Shown piece after piece: positions 59,901 through 64,000 of a stretch of DNA of 64,000 nucleotides. Numbering within the stretch: position 1 is the first letter of the stretch; each line of letters begins with the position of its first letter. Both the position numbers and the translations under genes were made by a program. Below the pieces are notes generated by a model that saw only the letters and a program-made list of their open reading frames with translations, had not been told where the DNA came from and did not search any database. The DNA comes from Lagopus muta (taxonomy: Eukaryota; Chordata; Aves; Galliformes; Phasianidae), in NCBI RefSeq assembly GCF_023343835.1, contig NC_064437.1:40883967-40947966 (forward strand), read 5' to 3'.

Positions 59901-62477
59901 GTTTCTTTGTGTCAGGAGAATAACGGAGATCTTGAACAATCATGTCACCAGTGGCAGCCTGGTACAAAAAAAAAAGAAACAAAAAGAAACAGTGTCACTA
60001 GAAAACAAAATATTTACTTACAATTTTCCTACAATAACAAAATCCCTGCTAGAATAGGGCTTATGCAACATCCTTCATGCAACTTTCCAGTACATACAAG
60101 CAAGAAAAGCAAATGCACTGTGTGCATGAATGGATACGATAGGTGTTAAGAGCTCTGTGTATGTCAACCTGGAAAGAAATCCAAGGACTAAGAACAGGGC
60201 AAGGACACTAGATTGCCCTCACAAGCATACAGCAGGCCGAAAGTGCCCATGAAATGTGACATTCTAGCCAGCAGAAGGCAAAGCTTAGCTACAGCATATT
60301 GAAGAATTCCATCTCCTGAACTACAGGATTCAGAGTTTTCAGTTTTGTCAGCCTCCGTGCACAGTGCCTCAAGCAAAGTGAATTTACCACTTTCCAGCCA
60401 TTCTAATATACAATTATAGCTCATTTAAATGCATTTCTAAGAGAACATCTCTCATTATATTTACCTTTATTAATTCTTCTACTTCCCGAAGTTCCTAAAG
60501 GAAAAAAAGAAAACTGTAGATCATTGAGTACTTACATGTATCTATCTACCCAAGTAAAAATAGGTAGATATGTATCCAAACACACATACAAGCAAATAGA
60601 TGCTTTCCTTGAAAACCTTTTATGAACAAAACCCTGCCTCACCTGTGGGTAGGTTGAGTAAAGCGGTAAGTCCAGCACAATATGGTCTTTCTCTTGTCTT
60701 GTTTTCAATTCCCCACTCAGAGTCACAAAAGTAAGAACTGAGTTTGGGTTTTCTAGAGAGAGAGAGAACATTATCAAACATATCAGTATGTATCAAACAT
60801 AAGAGCTTGAAATAAATTATTATAGCTCATAAAGTAGCCCAGTATGTTCAAAAAAGTTATGCAGCTAAAAATCCAATAAGTTCAGTAAGCTTGTACTGCA
60901 AGGCAAAATTCCCAGATGACATTTGCATGTTCAGCATTGTTCCTTAGGAAGAGAGATAGTGGGGCATCAGAACAAATGTAGACATCAGACTGCAGCCTGA
61001 CAGCACTTGGTAAAAGAAAATACCTAAGGTATCTCCACACTTGTTCTCTAAATGTTCTGAAGACTTAATTGTACAAAAAGAGAGATTTTCTTAATTAGAA
61101 ACAATTTTTATAACATCTACTATAATAACAAATAGCTTGTAAGCCTACTTTTTATGTGAAATAAAACAGCAGCTGAGGCAAGTGTAGCATGACCACAGAG
61201 AGGAACTTCATTGGCCGGGGTGAACCATCGGAGTCCAAAGCGGGAACCTTAAAAATAAAGTTTGCTTTTAAGTGGAATTGTCTTTTCTTTTCAACTTATT
61301 CCTACAGTTTCTAAGGATTAATGGCATTTCAGTCAATCGAAACGCATGTTATAATCAGTCTTGGGCTCAAAGGCTCCTACAACTGCCTTTGAATGATTTT
61401 TGGAGTACCTACTGCTCTCGAGACCCCTCTACAACTGCGGTCTACTCCTAATAGAGCAAAGCTACTTTGTTGCAAGATCAAAGAGTCAACGCGGCAGAGA
61501 AATCGCTCTGCTTAGAAGTGCAAAAACAAACCTTTATCCCCCTAAGTGAAACAAGGCGTGCCAAGGGTTTTGCTGGCATACTGGAATCTGCGCCGCAGCT
61601 AAGTCAGTCATGAATTATTTTGCTTAAGCCACCAGTTGGTACTCACAAAAGACTAAAGTATGGTAAGCCTTCATTTTACTAAAAATCCTATTGCTATCAG
61701 TTGTTTAAAAAATAAAATCTAAGAGCAAGTATGCTAATAAAGTACCTTAACCTAAAATGAAAAGCCAGGCTATAGCCATGGCTGCAAAGTGAGCAGGTTC
61801 AGCAAGCTGATTCAGCTGAAAACTAATCCACCAAGTGATTCTGGATGGGCTCTAGGTACAATTTCAGGTTCCTTGGTTTTGGAAACCTGTTTGTTCCAGT
61901 ACCACCTCTACAGAATCACTGAGACTTTGTGGCAATCTCCAGTAAGTGATGATTTCCTGAACAGCCAAGCCAGATTCCCTTTGCAATCTTTCGCATACAG
62001 AATAAGCTTTGTGTCTCTCTTCTCCTGCTTGTACAAGAGAATTATCTCAGGAGATAATTAGCAGGAATAGAAGTATTAACAGAAGGACCTTTGCATAGCA
62101 TTTTCAGGAGACTTTCTGCACACAACCTGCTTATTTTGCAAAAGGCACTAAAACAAACAATCAGATATATGAATAATGTTTGTGTACTGTAAAATGAATT
62201 GGAAAAGCTGAACAAATGAATCCATGTGCAAAAGGCTTAATAATATTATTAAAAGATGCATTACAACTCCACAATTTTGCTTTTGCCATCTTATACATTA
62301 GCATCATTCTTTATAAATGCACCCATAGTTTCTTCCTGCTTTTTCTAAGAGACCGCAGGGCAAACAAAGCCACTCACTTTTGGTAAAGTCATCCGTAGGG
62401 TGCAGTTTTCTGATGAAGGCAGTTTCGGAAAGGTTCATTTCTGTCGCAATTCTTTGGTGCAAATTTTCATCCAAGTC
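49510..62477 (-). CDS. PBLD: PBLD (phenazine biosynthesis-like domain protein, MAWBP): gene span, eight coding exons, 5' end missing
   Basis: This entry is the gene span; the exons are listed separately. Eight minus-strand exons (100, 99, 110, 30, 89, 179, 63 and 113 bp) join in one frame of 260 codons plus a stop. Human PBLD has 288 residues, so only the first ~28 are missing; the exon for them was not found up to 64000. Known: PBLD is a cytosolic PhzF-superfamily protein with the two-lobed diaminopimelate-epimerase-like fold; its physiological substrate is unsettled. Seen: NLSETAF with the Glu equivalent to the catalytic Glu of Phz[21 protein letters not shown], and EDPVTGSAHAVL of the second lobe. 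The active-site residues look intact. The gene follows ATOH7 on the same strand, as in human 10q21.3. Confidence 0.96.
53092..53115. repeat. (CAAA)n microsatellite
   Basis: Five to six CAAA/AAAC units within the last PBLD intron. Confidence 0.88.
53920..54000. repeat. duplicated (TA)n-CACAAAATGCAT unit
   Basis: A TA run at 53920-53953 is followed by CACAAAATGCATC. A second TA run at 53967-53987 is then followed by CACAAAATGCATG. The whole unit is thus tandemly duplicated. A small TTATTTGCTGCT duplication lies immediately upstream (53881-53910). Confidence 0.9.
54478..54634 (+). mobile_element. CR1 3' fragment
   Basis: CTGGAGGTGCTCAAGACCTG, GTTGGATGGGGCCTTGGGCA and a terminus reading CCATTCTATGATTCTATAAT are CR1 3' end sequences. 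It lies antisense to PBLD in its last intron. The 5' border is approximate. Confidence 0.92.
54705..54726. repeat. C-rich tract with four C runs
   Basis: C runs of 3, 6, 5 and 5 separated by single T, T and A bases. On the minus strand, which is the PBLD sense strand, this is a G-quadruplex motif with one-base loops. Confidence 0.9.
55759..55808 (+). mobile_element. CR1 3'-terminal fragment
   Basis: GTGATCCCTATGGGCCCCAT, then CCAACACAGGAAATTCTATG and ATTCCATG, match the last ~50 bases of CR1, including the terminal ATTCTATG repeat. Confidence 0.8.
56238..56300 (-). CDS. PBLD: PBLD exon: SAHAVL motif
   Basis: Encodes (G)[20 protein letters not shown], with the first Gly completed across the splice. 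Together with the previous exon it forms EDPVTGSAHAVL, the conserved loop and helix of the second PhzF lobe lining the active site. The acceptor on the minus strand is TTCTTTTAAG (AG at 56301-56302), and the donor is GTAAGA at 56237-56232. 63 bp, phase 1 at both ends. Confidence 0.96.
57344..57370. repeat. (AAAC)n microsatellite
   Basis: Six AAAC units ending in an A run, in a PBLD intron. Confidence 0.88.
57781..58325 (+). mobile_element. solo LTR of an endogenous retrovirus (ERVL-like), with 5-bp target duplication
   Basis: A 535-bp body (57786-58320) starts TGTCATGGTTTTGTG and ends AAACCATTGATAT. The ends form imperfect inverted repeats (ATGGTTT facing AAACCAT). Both flanks carry CTAAT (57781-57785 and 58321-58325), fitting a 5-bp target-site duplication. 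The body is GC-richer than its surroundings and has an AGTAAA poly(A)-type word at 58168-58173. It has an ACTACATTCCCCAG motif at 57900-57913. No internal retroviral genes are present, so this is a recombined solo LTR. The TG start is canonical but the 3' end does not read CA, so the right border could be off by a few bases. A 5-bp duplication favours ERVL, but the family assignment is inference. Confidence 0.72.
58566..58744 (-). CDS. PBLD: PBLD exon: second-lobe strands and EDPVTG motif
   Basis: Encodes (R)[40 protein letters not shown] and [20 protein letters not shown] (the last Gly is split across the splice). [10 protein letters not shown] and [10 protein letters not shown] are strongly conserved PBLD strands. 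The acceptor on the minus strand is AATTCAAG (AG at 58745-58746), with a poor pyrimidine tract but the only position that keeps the frame. The donor is GTGTGT at 58565-58560. Confidence 0.95.
58745..59869 (-). other. PBLD intron; nothing else recognised
   Basis: A 1.1-kb intron without recognised mobile elements. Confidence 0.8.
59870..59958 (-). CDS. PBLD: PBLD exon: central linker between lobes
   Basis: Encodes [20 protein letters not shown] then LVRLSDAYE(R). [18 protein letters not shown] matches the PBLD strand leading into the second lobe. Acceptor GTACCAG (AG at 59959-59960), donor GTATCT at 59869-59864, leaving an AG completed as Arg by the next exon. Confidence 0.96.
59959..60464 (-). 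other. PBLD intron; nothing else recognised
   Basis: A 506-bp intron with a short A-rich tract beside the acceptor. No other feature. Confidence 0.8.
60465..60494 (-). CDS. PBLD: PBLD 30-bp micro-exon
   Basis: Encodes ten residues, [10 protein letters not shown], the short helix that in human PBLD reads DFHEVEDLIK. The acceptor is TTTCCTTTAG (AG at 60495-60496), the donor GTAAAT at 60464-60459, with phase 0 at both ends. It is supported by exact frame continuity and family similarity, since its size alone would not reveal it. Skipping it would stay in frame. Confidence 0.93.
60643..60752 (-). CDS. PBLD: PBLD exon: TFVTLSGEL strands
   Basis: Encodes (K)[20 protein letters not shown] then [26 protein letters not shown] and [10 protein letters not shown] are conserved PBLD blocks in the first lobe. 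The acceptor is CTCTCTCTAG (AG at 60753-60754), the donor GTGAGG at 60642-60637. The exon exits in phase 0. Confidence 0.96.
60753..61148 (-). other. PBLD intron; nothing else recognised
   Basis: A 396-bp intron with a CT repeat polypyrimidine tract at the acceptor. Confidence 0.8.
61149..61247 (-). CDS. PBLD: PBLD exon: active-site CGHAT motif
   Basis: Encodes [20 protein letters not shown] then [28 protein letters not shown] is a PhzF-family hallmark; the CGHAT loop contributes to the active site in the first lobe. Acceptor TTTTTAAG (AG at 61248-61249), donor GTAGGC at 61148-61143, phase 1 at both ends. Confidence 0.97.
61248..62377 (-). other. PBLD intron; nothing else recognised
   Basis: A 1.1-kb intron without recognised repeats. 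Confidence 0.8.
62378..62477 (-). CDS. PBLD: PBLD exon: catalytic NLSETAF motif (first exon visible)
   Basis: Encodes [20 protein letters not shown] then [13 protein letters not shown]. The Glu in NLSETAF corresponds to the catalytic acid/base of PhzF-type isomerases. The acceptor is CATTGTTAG (AG at 62478-62479), the donor GTGAGT at 62377-62372. It starts in phase 0, so the preceding exon, which should end near the residues aligned to AAVCLLE in the human protein, must finish a codon. Confidence 0.96.
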
Positions 62478-64000
62478 CTAACAATGAGATGACAAACCCA
62501 TTTAATGACAACTCATAAAAATACAGAATCAAACTGTCTTTCAAATCAATTCAGTCATCTCATTTTCCTGTGATAATGAAGCAGATTCATTTTTAGTTCA
62601 AAATATTTTGAGGGAAAAAATACAAAAAACCCTTGCAGCACAAAATAGGCTAACTAGTTCAATCATTGTGGTATGTGGCCATTACCCATACCTCGTCTGT
62701 AAGCCCACAGATCCTTGAACGACATGGGGGATAGTTACAAAATGCTAAAGTCAGTCCTTCCAGAAGGACTTTCTTTCCAGAAGGACCTTCCAGAATCTTT
62801 CATTTTGATTGAAGGCACAACAAGAAGTCATTGCTAACAACCTAAAAATAGCTACAGCTCTCCTTTTTAACTCTGAGAAACCCATGTTAGCAGGGGGAAT
62901 GTCGCAATGGCCAGGACAATAACTAAGGCATTTTATCAGCACTTACTGCTGTACCCTCAACATTACTCCTTGAGCAACAGGAACAATGTGCTAAGTCAGT
63001 AAAAGTTGGAACAAGAAACTGAAGGAAGAAACATGCTGGAGCTCACTGCATGATAGAAGGGCACACGAGGTATAGCAACAGTATAAGTTGTTACTTCACT
63101 CTTGTTCCTTTCCCCCTGGTCACACAGACCAACCAGGTTCAAGGGTCTGGTCTGTAAAGAACTAACATACAAATGAAAATGTACTAAGCGGACCTGGTCA
63201 AGTTCAACCTTGGTCAGATCGAACTTTGCCCTGCTAACTTGACTTTTTTCCCTTAATAACCTTAATCCTTTGAACCAACGATCCCCTGCTATTGCTGCAG
63301 AACAGTTAGTGATAGGCATAGCAGATCGATCCTTCCATGGTGAAACCTACACGATGAGACAACACCCCAACCTTTCACAGTCTTTGCTTTAACCCAGGAA
63401 ATTAGCGCTTGCTACAGAAATACCAAATTAGAACAAAGACCAGCCAACATTTTGCTGAAAATAATAGAATTTTATTGAAATACTGCCATCATGTGGCACT
63501 TCTCGGGAAGGGTTTGTATCATCACTCGTGTACTCCAGTTCTTAAAAAGCAGCTGCTGCGGCTTGGGAAGGAACAGAGAACAGAAGCAGCGCTAGCTGCT
63601 CCATATGTTCTTGGAGCTCAGAACAAAATTAATTAGAACTTTAGCTTTAACGACCCTGAAGCCTCTAGCCTGCAGAGGAAACGTTAAAACCTCAACATGC
63701 CATAGGCAACACGTAAGTCACCTTCTGAACGTATTAACAAGTTTACAAGTTTAAGGTCAGTGCATTCAGAGAGGGGGGTGTTTAGATTTTAGATAGCCAA
63801 AAACAGCTCTGAAGCGAGATGTTGTGTGCCAACTTGGCTGCCTTTGTAAGCATGCTCCATCGTATGAGATCTGTGAGGGTTCAGGAAGAGCTGAGCAGGA
63901 TTCAGAGGGCCAATGTGAACCACTAACAGACTGCTACATTTACCTTCCCATTCCCATCAAGTGATACCACACAAATAAGACAAGACATGTACGTTTCTAA
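62478..64000 (-). other. upstream PBLD intron/flank; first coding exon not found
   Basis: No minus-strand frame here resembles the expected N-terminus (about 28 residues with an FIADAF..-like start and a GNPAAVC motif). The open frames at 62751-62942 and 62996-63319 do not match it. No repeats were recognised. A CTAAAAATAG MEF2-type word lies at 62842-62851; chance occurrence is likely. Confidence 0.6.

Noticed and set aside
62996-63319. 107-codon minus-strand frame as the missing PBLD first exon
   Set aside because: It contains no sequence resembling the expected PhzF N-terminus and no donor in the required phase was recognised.
1-64000. CRISPR arrays, bacterial-type operons, rRNA or tRNA genes
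   Set aside because: None seen. No regularly spaced repeats, no intact tRNA box A/B pair with a cloverleaf, and the gene structure is vertebrate.

Overview
This is vertebrate, almost certainly avian, genomic DNA, most likely chicken or a close galliform. It is AT-rich, with short exons joined by canonical GT-AG introns. The interspersed repeats are mainly CR1 3' ends carrying the typical terminal ATTCTATG-type words, plus one avian ERV-type solo LTR. There are no bacterial-style operons, CRISPR arrays or compact gene clusters. The window covers a syntenic block known from human 10q21.3: MYPN (+), ATOH7 (-), PBLD (-).

Region 1 (1-22523, + strand) holds the 3' part of MYPN (myopalladin): twelve coding exons whose phases all agree. 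They encode about 826 residues, from the end of the second Ig domain, through the Pro/Ser-rich spacer, to the three C-terminal Ig domains and the terminal ...ESDEL stop. Region 2 (22524-33001) is the MYPN 3' UTR and the convergent MYPN/ATOH7 intergenic space, in which no other gene is visible. Region 3 (33002 to about 34050, - strand) is the intronless 151-aa proneural bHLH gene ATOH7, with a TATA box and two closely spaced CACCTG E-boxes upstream. Region 4 (34050-49509) has no gene. It is the 5' flank of ATOH7, where long-range retinal enhancers are expected, and it contains several repeat-poor islands that I flag as candidate conserved noncoding elements, chiefly 40.26-40.64 kb and 47.12-47.35 kb. 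Near its far end are CR1 insertions, one with an exact 11-bp target-site duplication. Region 5 (49510-62477, - strand) is PBLD, a PhzF-family epimerase/isomerase-like enzyme. Eight coding exons give 260 residues plus stop, and the exon for the first ~28 residues was not found and probably lies beyond 64000. A solo LTR with a 5-bp target duplication sits in one PBLD intron.

The three genes have no shared pathway: a sarcomeric Z-disc scaffold, a retinal ganglion cell determination factor and a small metabolic enzyme, adjacent by ancient synteny. I found no novel multi-gene system. The observations most worth following are the candidate ATOH7 regulatory islands, the CTCF-like sites inside MYPN, the insertion histories of the LTR and the nested CR1s, and G-quadruplex-prone tracts. 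Gene identities rest on recognising protein motifs and exon phases; regulatory calls are inference from sequence composition and motifs.
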